This document shows positions 25,550 through 34,008 of a DNA stretch of 64,000 nt, one piece after another (positions within the stretch are counted from its first letter, which is position 1; every line of letters starts with the position of its first letter). The position numbers were made by a program, and so were the translations under genes. Below the pieces are notes generated by a model that worked only from the letters and a program-made list of their open reading frames with translations, was not told the DNA's origin and ran no database searches. Source of the stretch: Arsenicicoccus cauae. GTDB lineage: Bacteria > Actinomycetota > Actinomycetes > Actinomycetales > Dermatophilaceae. The stretch covers positions 1 through 64,000 of the forward strand of contig NZ_WLVL01000057.1 in assembly GCF_009707125.1 (NCBI RefSeq), in the 5' to 3' direction.

Positions 25550-26734
25550 TCAGTAGGTCGGGAGGGAAGGGTCCACCTCACGCACCCAGGCGAGCACGCC
25601 TCCCTCGAGGTGCCGGGCGTTGGTGTGGCCCCCGGCGATCAGCGCCTGCAGGGCAGTCGCCGACCGGCCCCCGACCTTGCAGTGGATGACGACCTCCTCG
25701 CCCTCCTCGAAGCGCGACGCGGCCCTCCCGGAGACGAACTCCTCGAGCGGGACGGGCTCGGCTCCGGGGATGGAGACGATGGACCGCTCGTCCTCGCCCC
25801 GCACGTCCACCAGGCGGAAGCTCTCGGGACGGTCGCGCAGCATCTGGGCGAGCTCGGGGGCGGTCACGGTCGGGAGCATGGCGTGCACGTCGTCCTCCTG
25901 CTGGGTGGGCAGTCCGCAGAACTGCTCGTAGTCGATGAGCTCGGTGATGGTCGGGTGGTCGCCGCAGAGGGGGCACTCCGGGTTGCGCTCGACGTGCAGC
26001 TCGTCCCAGCGCTGGGACAGGGCGTCGTGCAGCAGCAGCCGGCCGAGGACCGGCTCCCCCATCCCCACGATCAGCTTGACGGCCTCGGTCGCCTGGACCG
26101 ACGCGACGGCCGCGCACAGGACCCCGAGCACGCCACCCTCGGCGCACGACGGCACGGATCCGGGCGGCGGCGGCGTCGGGAAGACGCAGCGGTAGCAGGG
26201 CCCCTCCCCCGCCCACCAGACGCTCACCTGGCCCTGGAACCGGAAGATGGAGCCCCAGACGTGGGGTATGCCGACCAGCGCGCACGCGTCGTCGACGAGG
26301 TAGCGGGTGGCGAAGTTGTCGGCGCCGTCCACGACGAGGTCGTAACCCCGGAGGAGCTCGAGGGCGTTGCTCGAGTCCAGCCGCAGCTCGTGCTCGACGA
26401 CGCGCACGTACGGGTTGACCTCACGGACGGTCTCGGCGGCCGACCTGACCTTGGGACGGCCGATGTCGGACTGGCGGTGGATGATCTGGCGCTGGAGGTT
26501 GGACTCCTCCACCACGTCGGCGTCGACCACGCCTAGCGTCCCCACGCCAGCGGCGGCGAGGTAGAGCAGCGCGGGCGACCCCAGCCCCCCGGCGCCCACC
26601 ACCAGGACGCGGGCGTTGGCGAGGCGACGCTGACCCTCCCGACCCACCCCGGGCAGGAGCAGGTGCCGGGAGTAGCGTTCCACCTGCGAGGTGGACAGCT
26701 CGGGCCCTACGTCGACGAGCGGTGGTCGTGCCAT
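25550..26734 (-). CDS. moeZ: adenylyltransferase/sulfurtransferase MoeZ (ThiF + rhodanese)
   Basis: 394 residues. The N-terminal E1-like domain has VVGAGGLGSPALLYLAAAG near 45-63, QRQIIHRQSDIG and two CxxC zinc pairs (CYRC and CPLC). The C-terminal rhodanese domain (about 290-394) has its catalytic Cys in VVIHCKVGGRS. MoeZ activates the C-terminus of sulfur-carrier proteins such as MoaD, ThiS and CysO by adenylation and then thiocarboxylation. This links it to the moaE gene at 5.5 kb. The start is ATG 26734. The gene corresponds to Rv3206c. Confidence 0.93.
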   Translation of the reverse strand: MARPPLVDVGPELSTSQVERYSRHLLLPGVGREGQRRLANARVLVVGAGGLGSPALLYLAAAGVGTLGVVDADVVEESNLQRQIIHRQSDIGRPKVRSAAETVREVNPYVRVVEHELRLDSSNALELLRGYDLVVDGADNFATRYLVDDACALVGIPHVWGSIFRFQGQVSVWWAGEGPCYRCVFPTPPPPGSVPSCAEGGVLGVLCAAVASVQATEAVKLIVGMGEPVLGRLLLHDALSQRWDELHVERNPECPLCGDHPTITELIDYEQFCGLPTQQEDDVHAMLPTVTAPELAQMLRDRPESFRLVDVRGEDERSIVSIPGAEPVPLEEFVSGRAASRFEEGEEVVIHCKVGGRSATALQALIAGGHTNARHLEGGVLAWVREVDPSLPTY

Positions 26735-26842
26735 GCCGCGACGATACCGTGCCCGGGGTGCGAGGCGGCAGGCGCGAGGCCGTCCGAGTAACATGGCCGG
26801 ACCCGCGGCCAGGTGCCTCGGGCCTCGGCTGAAAGGACCCCG

Positions 26843-27505
26843 ATGACCGCCGCACCTGACCACGTCTCCGCCGACGCCGCCCGTCCGGGGCGCCTGCCAC
26901 GGTCGGAGCGCCGGGCGCAGCTGCTGGAGGCCGCCCAGGACATCTTCGTCGAGGCGGGCTACCACTCCGCCGCGATGGACGCGATCGCCGAGCGCGCGGG
27001 GGTCTCCAAGCCTGTTCTCTACCAGCACTTCCCCAGCAAGAAGGACCTGTACCTGGCGTTGTTGGACCAGCACTGCACCGCCATCGTCGACCTCGTCCGC
27101 GAGGCGCTGGGGTCGACGGACAACAACCGGGCCCGCGTCACCGCGACGATCGCGGCCTACTTCGAGTTCTTCGACCGCGACGGCGCCCCCTTCCGCCTCG
27201 TCTTCCAGTCCGACCTGACGGGCGAGCCGGCGGTGCGCGAGCGCCTGGACCGCGTGGAGACGGAGTGTGCCGAGGCCATCGCCGACGTGATCAGCGACGA
27301 CGCCGCCCTGCCTCGCGAGCACGCCCTCATCCTGGGGATGGCGCTGGCGGGCGCCGCCCAGAACTCCGCGCGCCACTGGGTCACCAGCAGCGCCGAGACC
27401 GGTGTCGCCCGGACCGAGGCCAGCCGGCTGGTGGACACGCTGTCCTGGCGCGGCATCGGTGGCTTCCCCAAGGCGGATAGGGCCAGCGAGGCCGCCCCGG
27501 CCTGA
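26843..27505 (+). CDS. TetR family transcriptional regulator
   Basis: 220 residues. The N-terminal helix-turn-helix is clear: RSERRAQLLEAAQDIFVEAG, then AMDAIAERAGVSKPVLYQHF, followed by a helical ligand-binding domain. It is divergent from moeZ with about 108 bp between starts, so it may regulate that promoter or its own. The equivalent gene, Rv3208, occupies the same place next to the DUF3107 gene. The ligand is unknown. GAAAGGACCCCG precedes the ATG; the GAAAGGACCCC block recurs before the DUF3107 start. Confidence 0.9.
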   Translation: MTAAPDHVSADAARPGRLPRSERRAQLLEAAQDIFVEAGYHSAAMDAIAERAGVSKPVLYQHFPSKKDLYLALLDQHCTAIVDLVREALGSTDNNRARVTATIAAYFEFFDRDGAPFRLVFQSDLTGEPAVRERLDRVETECAEAIADVISDDAALPREHALILGMALAGAAQNSARHWVTSSAETGVARTEASRLVDTLSWRGIGGFPKADRASEAAPA

Positions 27506-27593
27506 CCGGGAACACCACAGCCCTCCTGGCGGTTGCTCACCGACGAGAGCCCCCGGCGAACCCGCCGGCCCGACCACGACGAAAGGACCCCCC

Positions 27594-27818
27594 GTGGAGG
27601 TCAAGATCGGCGTCCAGCACGTCGCCCGCGAGATCACCTTCGAGTCCGCCCAGTCCCCCGAGCAGGTGTCCGAGGCCGTGGCCTCGGCGGTCCGCGAGGG
27701 TTCGCTGCTGACGCTTCAGGACGATCACGGACGCACGGTCGTCGTCCCCGGGGACCGGCTCGGCTACGTCGAGATCGGCGAGTCCACCAAGTCCCGGGTG
27801 GGCTTCGGTTCCCTCTGA
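27594..27818 (+). CDS. DUF3107 family small protein
   Basis: 74 residues, with the family sequence VEVKIGVQHVAREITFES at the start and VVPGDRLGYVEIGE near the end. It is a soluble, mostly beta protein. The counterpart in M. tuberculosis is Rv3208A (TB9.4); function is unknown. It follows the TetR gene by 88 bp in the same direction. GTG is the start, with GAAAGGACC 8 bases upstream. Confidence 0.88.
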   Translation: MEVKIGVQHVAREITFESAQSPEQVSEAVASAVREGSLLTLQDDHGRTVVVPGDRLGYVEIGESTKSRVGFGSL

Positions 27819-28027
27819 CCGGGGGTCTGCGCCGCAGCACATCGGGGGTTCGGCACACGCCCCGCCCCAGGTCTCTTGCGGTTGTCATCGTTTCGTGATG
27901 GTGGAGTGATCGAAGAATCGCGCGACGGCGATCCCGACATGACACCGTGTCAACAGCCCCCCGAGACCGCGGGGTAGCTCACGAGGCGAGGCACCCCTCG
28001 CGTCACGCAACTACCAAGGAGAGTCAC

Positions 28028-28300
28028 ATGTTGGGCACCATCATCACCGCCATCATCATCGGCGCCATCATCGGCGGCCTCGCCCGTCTGGTCATGCCGG
28101 GCAACCAGAACATCTCGGTCCTGATGACGATCGTCCTGGGCATCCTCGGCTCGGCCATCGGCTCCTGGCTGGTCTCCCAGTTCGGCTACCGCAACTCGTC
28201 CGGCGGCATCGCCTGGATCGCCGTCCTGGCCGGCGTCGTCGTGGCGGCCATCCTCATCTCGATCTACCTCAGCATGACCGGTCGCAAGGGCCGCGTCTGA
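28028..28300 (+). CDS. GlsB/YeaQ/YmgE family stress-response membrane protein
   Basis: 90 residues with three hydrophobic segments. The family signature is intact: IIIGAIIGGLARLVMPG at the start, then ILGSAIGSWL in the second segment and a C-terminal helix ending in TGRKGRV. These transglycosylase-associated proteins sit in the cytoplasmic membrane and are induced by osmotic or alkaline stress in several bacteria. AAGGAGAG precedes the ATG. The 209 bp upstream hold no ORF and presumably its own promoter. A terminator follows 14 bp after the stop. Confidence 0.9.
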   Translation: MLGTIITAIIIGAIIGGLARLVMPGNQNISVLMTIVLGILGSAIGSWLVSQFGYRNSSGGIAWIAVLAGVVVAAILISIYLSMTGRKGRV

Positions 28301-28313
28301 CCTGCGCCCACAC

Positions 28314-28336
28314 CGTATGCCGGAGGGCGGCATACG
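28314..28336. terminator. bidirectional terminator between glsB-like and ferritin-like genes
   Basis: A perfect 9-bp stem CGTATGCCG / CGGCATACG around a 5-base loop lies in the 43-bp gap between two convergent genes, so it can end both transcripts. Confidence 0.65.
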
Positions 28337-28343
28337 TGCGTGG

Positions 28344-29003
28344 TCAAGCGGTCAGGCCGAGCCGGGACATGCGCTCGGTGTGGGCCTCGGCGAGCCGGGT
28401 GAACATCCGCGACAGTTCGACGAGGTCGTCGCCCGGGACGAGCAGGGCGACCAGCTCCGGGTGCACCGCGGCAAGCTGCTGGGCCTGGGACATCGCCTCG
28501 CCCATGAGCCGACGCCCCCACAGGGACAAGCGGCCGGCCGCGGCCGGATCGGCGTCCAGGACCTTGCGGAGCTCCTGCTGCACGAACTCCGCCTTGCCCT
28601 CCGACTGGAGCACCCGGTGCATGAGCGGCCGCTCCGCCTCGCCCACGAAGTCGCTCGCCTCGCGGTAGAGGTCCATCGCCAGCCCGTCGCCCACATAGGC
28701 GTTGACCAGTCGCTCTGCCCAGGACCCGGGAGCGGTGCGACGGTGGAAGGCGTCGATGGCGTCCACGAACGGGGCCATGGCCTCCTGCGGGTCGGCGCCC
28801 AGCTCGCGGAGCCGCTGCTCAAGGGCCTCGTAGTGCCGGAACTCGCGAGCTGCCAGCCGTCCCAGCCCGGCCCGGGCGGCCGTCGTCGGGGCCAGCTCGC
28901 TGTCCCCGGCCAGCCGGGCGAAGCCCGTGAGCTCGCCGTACGCCAGGGCTGCCAGGAGCTCGACCACGCCGTTGTGGGGTGCGGTGGACGCTGTGGGGGT
29001 CAT
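28344..29003 (-). CDS. ferritin-like fold protein (MiaE-like/Rv3210c family)
   Basis: 219 residues, all-helical. Candidate di-iron ligands sit in ALAYGELTGFARLA, REFRHYEALEQRLREL, DLYREASDF and a later QSEGKAEFVQQELR helix, in the four-helix arrangement of ferritin-like proteins. Some relatives are annotated as tRNA hydroxylase-like, but the substrate is not established. ATG 29003 is chosen; a GTG two codons upstream is possible. It is divergent from the DEAD-box helicase gene, the same arrangement as Rv3210c/Rv3211. Confidence 0.8.
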   Translation of the reverse strand: MTPTASTAPHNGVVELLAALAYGELTGFARLAGDSELAPTTAARAGLGRLAAREFRHYEALEQRLRELGADPQEAMAPFVDAIDAFHRRTAPGSWAERLVNAYVGDGLAMDLYREASDFVGEAERPLMHRVLQSEGKAEFVQQELRKVLDADPAAAGRLSLWGRRLMGEAMSQAQQLAAVHPELVALLVPGDDLVELSRMFTRLAEAHTERMSRLGLTA

Positions 29004-29216
29004 GTGCACCCAGAGTAGTCGGCCCGCCGGTAGACTGGGGCGGACCAAGGTGCCCGGTCGGCACGAATCCAGGAGGACCACGTGGTCCCCTCCGCAGCGC
29101 TCAGGCTGCCCGAAGACCTCCGATCGGCTCCGCTCACCACGTGAGCCTCGTCGCAGGTCGCCGGCCGCCCCGCGGCTGTAGCCCCGGCGGCTCACCCTGC
29201 CCGACAGGACACCAGC

Positions 29217-30812
29217 ATGACTGATCCCGACCTCGACACCTCCGTCGACGAGCAGACTCGCGCCGAGGCCGCGCAGGTCGCCCCCGAGCTGACCTTCGCC
29301 GACTTCGACGTCCACCCGGACATCGTGGCCTCGCTGGCCGCGCTCGGCATCGAGCACCCCTTCCCCATCCAAGCCATGACCCTTCCGGTCGCCCTGGGCG
29401 GCCACGACATCATCGGCCAGGCCAAGACCGGCACGGGCAAGACCCTGGGGTTCGGCATCCCGATGCTCGACCGGGTCGTCTCCCCGTCCGACGAGGGTTT
29501 CGCCGACCTGCGTCACGCCGGCAAGCCGCAGGCCCTGGCTGTCGCGCCCACCCGTGAGCTCGCCGTGCAGGTCGCCGGCGACCTCGAGCGAGCAGGGCGT
29601 CGGCGCGGCGTGCGCATCGCGACCATCTACGGCGGGCGCGCCTTCGAGCCCCAGGTCGAGCAGCTGCAGCGCGGCGTCGAGATCGTGGTGGGCACTCCCG
29701 GACGCCTGCTCGACCTCGCCAAGCAGGGGCACCTTGACCTCTCGCATGCCTCGATCGTCGTCCTGGACGAGGCCGACGAGATGCTCGACCTGGGCTTCCT
29801 GCCCGACGTCGAGCGGATCCTGGCGCTCACCGCCCCCAGCCGGCAGATGATGCTCTTCTCCGCCACGATGCCCGGTGCCGTCGTCGCGCTGGCCCGCCGC
29901 TACATGAGCCAGCCCACGCACATCCGCGCGATGGGCGACGAGACCGAGAACAAGCACACCGTCAAGGCCATCGAGCAGTTCGTCTACCGCGCCCACGCCC
30001 TCGACAAGGTCGAGATGCTCGCCCGCATGATGCAGGCCAGGGACCGCGGCCTGACCATCATCTTCAGCCGCACCAAGCGCACGGCGGCCAAGGTGGCCGA
30101 CGAGCTCACCGACCGCGGCTTCGCGGCCGGTGCGATCCACGGCGACCTCGGCCAGGGTGCGCGGGAGCAGGCGCTGCGCGCGTTCCGCAACGGCAAGATC
30201 GACATCCTCGTAGCCACCGACGTCGCCGCCCGCGGCATCGACGTCGAGAACGTCACGCACGTCGTCAACTACCAGTGCCCCGAGGACGAGAAGACCTACG
30301 TCCACCGGATCGGCCGCACCGGCCGCGCAGGCCACACCGGCATCGCCGTGACCTTCGTCGACTGGGACGACGCGCCCCGCTGGGGCCTGATCAACAAGGC
30401 CCTCGACCTCGGGATCCCCGAGGCCGTGGAGACCTACTCCTCCTCCCCGCACCTGTACACCGACCTCGACATCCCGGAGGGCACCAAGGGGCGGCTCCCC
30501 CGGGCCGCCCGCACGCGGGAGGGCCTGGACGCCGAGCGTCTCGAGGACCTCGGCGAGACCGGCCAGCGTGCCGGCAAGGGGCGTCAGGGTGGCGGGGGTG
30601 GCCGCCGAGCCCGTGACGGCGGCAGCGGGGGACGCGACGGTGGCCGCGGCGACCGGGATGGCTCCCACGGCACCACCGAACGTGATCGCCGGTCCCCGGA
30701 TGGCGGTGACGGTGGCCCGGCCCGCCCGCGTCGCAACCGCAGCCGCCGCCGCACCCGCGGTGGGCGCCCGATCGACGGCCAGGCTCCCACGCAGGGCGGT
30801 CAGGACTCCTGA
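29217..30812 (+). CDS. rhlE: DEAD-box RNA helicase (RhlE type)
   Basis: 531 residues. Conserved motifs run in order: the Q motif HPFPIQAMTLPVAL, AKTGTGKT (motif I), PTRELAVQ (Ia), VLDEADEMLD (II, DEAD), FSATMPG (III), then IIFSRTKRTA, TDVAARGIDVENV and HRIGRTGRAG (VI). The C-terminal 90 residues are a Gly/Arg-rich tail (GGGGRRARDG and similar), which binds RNA non-specifically. It unwinds RNA in ribosome assembly or decay. It corresponds to Rv3211. The 213-bp leader upstream has no ORF, and long untranslated leaders are common for such genes. Confidence 0.92.
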   Translation: MTDPDLDTSVDEQTRAEAAQVAPELTFADFDVHPDIVASLAALGIEHPFPIQAMTLPVALGGHDIIGQAKTGTGKTLGFGIPMLDRVVSPSDEGFADLRHAGKPQALAVAPTRELAVQVAGDLERAGRRRGVRIATIYGGRAFEPQVEQLQRGVEIVVGTPGRLLDLAKQGHLDLSHASIVVLDEADEMLDLGFLPDVERILALTAPSRQMMLFSATMPGAVVALARRYMSQPTHIRAMGDETENKHTVKAIEQFVYRAHALDKVEMLARMMQARDRGLTIIFSRTKRTAAKVADELTDRGFAAGAIHGDLGQGAREQALRAFRNGKIDILVATDVAARGIDVENVTHVVNYQCPEDEKTYVHRIGRTGRAGHTGIAVTFVDWDDAPRWGLINKALDLGIPEAVETYSSSPHLYTDLDIPEGTKGRLPRAARTREGLDAERLEDLGETGQRAGKGRQGGGGGRRARDGGSGGRDGGRGDRDGSHGTTERDRRSPDGGDGGPARPRRNRSRRRTRGGRPIDGQAPTQGGQDS

Positions 30813-30852
30813 CGCAGGCGCCGCACGGCACCCTAGGTCTGCTGACTGCGCA

Positions 30853-30894
30853 GGTCACGGGCCCCTCGACGACATCGTCGAGGGGCCCGTGACC
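30853..30894 (+). terminator. terminator of the DEAD-box helicase gene
   Basis: A perfect 20-bp stem (GGTCACGGGCCCCTCGACGA and its complement) with only CA between the arms. It begins 40 bp past the stop codon and is the strongest hairpin in the window. No T-tract follows. Confidence 0.8.
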
Positions 30895-31012
30895 GTGTTG
30901 TCCGATTTGCCAGGCGGCGGTCAGACCCGACACAGTGGTTGCTTCCTGGGGACGACCAACGACGGGCCGGGATCCTCGGGGGGTCTGCTGGCCTCCTGAG
31001 GAGGAACCACCC

Positions 31013-32899
31013 ATGTCCGATCAACCACCACGCACGGTGACGACTAACCCGACCGACGGAACCAGCGCGAAGCCCGACAGCACGGGGAGTCCGGCGCCCC
31101 AGGCGCCCGCGTCGGACGGCGCACCTGCTCCCGGTCACGACCACGAGCTCCTGACCGGCCTCACCAATCCCCTGCCGGAGTCCCAGCCGCGTCGGCCCGG
31201 GGTCGACCGGATCACCTTCGGTACCACCGCCGCCATCGCGCTCGGGTTCGTCGTGTGGGGCTTCGTCGGAACGTCATCGCTCTCGACCGCCTCCTCCTCG
31301 GCCCTGGACTGGGTGATGACCAACGCCGGCTGGAGCTTCGTGCTCATGGCCTCGATGTTCGTCGTGTTCGTCCTGTGGCTGGCGGCCAGCAAGTACGGCG
31401 AGATCCCGCTCGGCTCCGACCGCGAGGAGCCGGAGTTCTCCACCCGCTCCTGGATCGCCATGATGTTCAGCGCGGGCATGGGCATCGGTCTGATGTTCTA
31501 CGGCACCGCCGAGCCCCTCAGCCACTACATCGCGCCGCCGCCGCGCTCGGGCGTGACCGGTCAGCAGCCGGAGGCGGTGCAGATCGCCATGGCGACCACG
31601 CTGTTCCACTGGTCCCTGCACCCCTGGGCCATCTACGCCGTCGTCGGCGTCGCCATCGCCTACTCGACCTTCCGCAAGGGGCGCAGCCAGCTCATCTCGT
31701 CGGTCTTTGCCCCGCTGCTCGGCCGTCACCGTGCCACGGGCCCGATCGGCCGCGTGATCGACATCCTGGCGATCTTTGCCACGCTCTTCGGCTCCGCCGC
31801 GTCGCTGGGCCTCGGGGCGCTGCAGATCGGCGCCGGTCTGGAGCTCAACGGCTGGGCCGCCGGCGTCACCGCTCCGCTGCTGGTCGGGATCATCGCCGTC
31901 CTGACCGTCTGCTTCATCGCCTCCGCGGTCAGCGGCATCGCCCGTGGCGTGGAGATGCTCTCAAACGTCAACATGGTCCTCGCGCTGCTGCTCGCCGTCT
32001 TCGTCTTCCTCGTCGGCCCCACCCTGTTCATCCTCGACCTCCCGCCCAACGCCCTGGGGTCCTACGCCGACCAGCTGGCCCGCATGGCGGCTCGGTCCGA
32101 CGCCAGCGGCCTCGAGCCGATGAAGGCGTGGCTGTCCAGCTGGACGGTCTTCTACTGGGCGTGGTGGATCTCGTGGACGCCGTTCGTCGGGATGTTCATC
32201 GCCCGCATCTCACGCGGCCGTACCATCCGGCAGTTCGTGACCGGCGTGCTGCTCGTCCCGAGCCTCGTCTCCCTCGTGTGGTTCGCGATCTTCGGCGGCG
32301 CCGCCATCGACGCCCAGCGCACCCACCAGGACATGGCCAGCTCGGTGGACGGCGTGCTGACCGTCGACACCAACGCCTCGCTCTTCCAGCTGCTCAACCA
32401 CTATCCCTTCGCGGGCGTCACGACGGTGCTCGTGATGATCCTGGTCGCCATCTTCTTCGTCTCGGGCGCCGACGCCGCATCCATCGTGATGGGTACCCTC
32501 TCGGAGTACGGCACCATCGAGCCGACGCGCAAGACCGTGGTCTTCTGGGGCGCGGCCACCGGGGCCGTGGCGGCGGTCATGCTGCTCGCGGGCAGCATCG
32601 CCGGTGACATGAAGGAAGCCCTCAACGGGCTGCAGAGCATGACGATCGTGTCGGCTCTCCCCTTCGGGATCGTGATGGCGGCGCTGTGCGTGGCCCTGGT
32701 CAAGGACCTGCGGACCGACCCGGTCGTGCGTCGCGCCGACCTGGCCACGCGCCTGGTCAACGAGGCCGTCGTCAAGGGCATCACCGACAACGGCCATGAC
32801 GACCTCGAGATCGTCGTGCGACCGGTGGGCGAGCCCGACCCGGAGCCCACGCGCACCCGCGTCTGGGACCGGCTGATCAAGACCTACACCCGCAGCTGA
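31013..32899 (+). CDS. BCCT family transporter (glycine betaine/choline/carnitine)
   Basis: 628 residues with about 12 membrane helices, a 70-residue Pro/Thr-rich cytoplasmic N-terminus and a 60-residue charged C-terminus. Family marks are SAGMGIGLMFYGTAEPLSHY and WWISWTPFVGMFIARISRG, the BCCT signature with aromatic residues for binding trimethylammonium groups. It takes up compatible solutes, probably with sodium. Terminal tails of this kind sense osmotic stress in BetP. Gene order gives no substrate clue. GAGGAGG precedes the ATG; it is a single gene between two terminators. Confidence 0.9.
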   Translation: MSDQPPRTVTTNPTDGTSAKPDSTGSPAPQAPASDGAPAPGHDHELLTGLTNPLPESQPRRPGVDRITFGTTAAIALGFVVWGFVGTSSLSTASSSALDWVMTNAGWSFVLMASMFVVFVLWLAASKYGEIPLGSDREEPEFSTRSWIAMMFSAGMGIGLMFYGTAEPLSHYIAPPPRSGVTGQQPEAVQIAMATTLFHWSLHPWAIYAVVGVAIAYSTFRKGRSQLISSVFAPLLGRHRATGPIGRVIDILAIFATLFGSAASLGLGALQIGAGLELNGWAAGVTAPLLVGIIAVLTVCFIASAVSGIARGVEMLSNVNMVLALLLAVFVFLVGPTLFILDLPPNALGSYADQLARMAARSDASGLEPMKAWLSSWTVFYWAWWISWTPFVGMFIARISRGRTIRQFVTGVLLVPSLVSLVWFAIFGGAAIDAQRTHQDMASSVDGVLTVDTNASLFQLLNHYPFAGVTTVLVMILVAIFFVSGADAASIVMGTLSEYGTIEPTRKTVVFWGAATGAVAAVMLLAGSIAGDMKEALNGLQSMTIVSALPFGIVMAALCVALVKDLRTDPVVRRADLATRLVNEAVVKGITDNGHDDLEIVVRPVGEPDPEPTRTRVWDRLIKTYTRS

Positions 32900-32944
32900 C
32901 CCAGGTCTGCCCCCGGCGACCGAATGCGCCGGGGACGGGAGCCA

Positions 32945-33002
32945 CCGAGGGGTCGCGCATGTCCTGTCGCACGACGTGCCGGATGACGTCGTGACCCCTC
33001 GG
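32945..33002. terminator. branched hairpin between convergent genes
   Basis: An outer 10-bp stem CCGAGGGGTC / GACCCCTCGG encloses a second hairpin, CACGACGT / ACGTCGTG. It fills the 130-bp gap between the BCCT gene and the convergent nuclease gene and could stop transcription from both sides. Confidence 0.55.
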
Positions 33003-33029
33003 CGGCCCGCACGACCCCACTCGAGTCGG

Positions 33030-33911
33030 TCACGCCGGGTCGTCCGGCTCCAGGGCCGCCCACGGTGAGCGTTCGGGCACCTGGCTGCCCTCTGCGCAGT
33101 GCGCGCGGTAGTCGCACCACCCGCACAACGCCGACACGCGCGGAGGGAACTGGTCGGACTCGGGGCCGCGCCCCTGGAAGTCGGCGTCCGCGCGACGCAG
33201 GTCGAGCGCGATGGACTCCACCTCGGCGACCTTGCGGTCCAGGGACTCGGGCGTGTGCCGGTGCCGCGCCACGGTGCCCGTGGGCACGTGGTGCAGCTCG
33301 ACGTCCACGCAGGGCCGCTGGAACATGCGGGCGACCGCCACGGCATACATCGCCATGGGCAGGGAGGTCCGCAGCTCCTCCACCGTGGAGGGCCGTCGTG
33401 AGGTCTTGTAGTCGACGACCACGAGCGCCCTGCCCCCGTCCGAAGTCGGCCGATCGTCGAGCCGGTCGATCCTCCCGGTCAGGGCCACGGTCCGCGTGCG
33501 GACCGAGACGGTGCGCTCGATCCCGGTCGGACGGTTGCCGGGCGCGATCCCTCGCAGGTAGTCCGTGACCTCCTGCTGAGCCGTCCGCAGCCAGCGGCGG
33601 GACATGGCGGAGTCCCGGAAGCCCACGTCGACCCAGCTCTCCGCGACCAGGGCGTGCGCCCGGTCCACCGACCACTCGGCGACGGGGACGTCCCACCAGT
33701 CGCGCAGGGCGTTGTGCACGGCGATGCCGAGGCTGGTGTGGGCGCGCTGCGGGGCGGCCTGGGGCTTGGGGCGGTCGAGGTACTGCAGTCGGTAGCGCCG
33801 CGGGCAGTCGAGGTAGGCGAGCAGGCGGGACGGGCTGGCTGAGTACAGGCGCTGCGGCATGCCGGCGAAGGTGCCCTGGCCGGCCGGCTGGTCCGTGGAC
33901 TGCTGCGTCAT
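33030..33911 (-). CDS. RecB-family PD-(D/E)XK nuclease with Fe-S cluster Cys
   Basis: 293 residues, a free-standing nuclease with no helicase domain. SPSRLLAYLDCPRRYRLQYL opens the domain. Catalytic residues lie in HTSLGIAVHNAL, LTGRIDRLDD and VVVDYKTSRRP, with QTEL-like contacts around SLPMAMYAVAV. One Cys near residue 36 and CGWCDYRAHC near the C-terminus are the four cluster ligands, as in Cas4/AddB-type enzymes. It likely acts in DNA repair, but its partner is unknown. It does not lie near any CRISPR genes. It corresponds to a nuclease of similar place near adnAB in other actinobacteria. Confidence 0.85.
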   Translation of the reverse strand: MTQQSTDQPAGQGTFAGMPQRLYSASPSRLLAYLDCPRRYRLQYLDRPKPQAAPQRAHTSLGIAVHNALRDWWDVPVAEWSVDRAHALVAESWVDVGFRDSAMSRRWLRTAQQEVTDYLRGIAPGNRPTGIERTVSVRTRTVALTGRIDRLDDRPTSDGGRALVVVDYKTSRRPSTVEELRTSLPMAMYAVAVARMFQRPCVDVELHHVPTGTVARHRHTPESLDRKVAEVESIALDLRRADADFQGRGPESDQFPPRVSALCGWCDYRAHCAEGSQVPERSPWAALEPDDPA

Positions 33912-34008
33912 GCCTGCGACCCTAGGCACGTCGCCCGGAGCGAGCCACGCACCGCGCCGCCCTGTGGACGAGCGGGCTCGGGACGCGACGCGCTGTGGAC
34001 GGCGGGGG

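Noticed and set aside
33030-33911. Cas4
   Set aside because: Although the Fe-S nuclease fold is shared, there are no cas1/cas2 genes or repeats, and the context is DNA repair and housekeeping.
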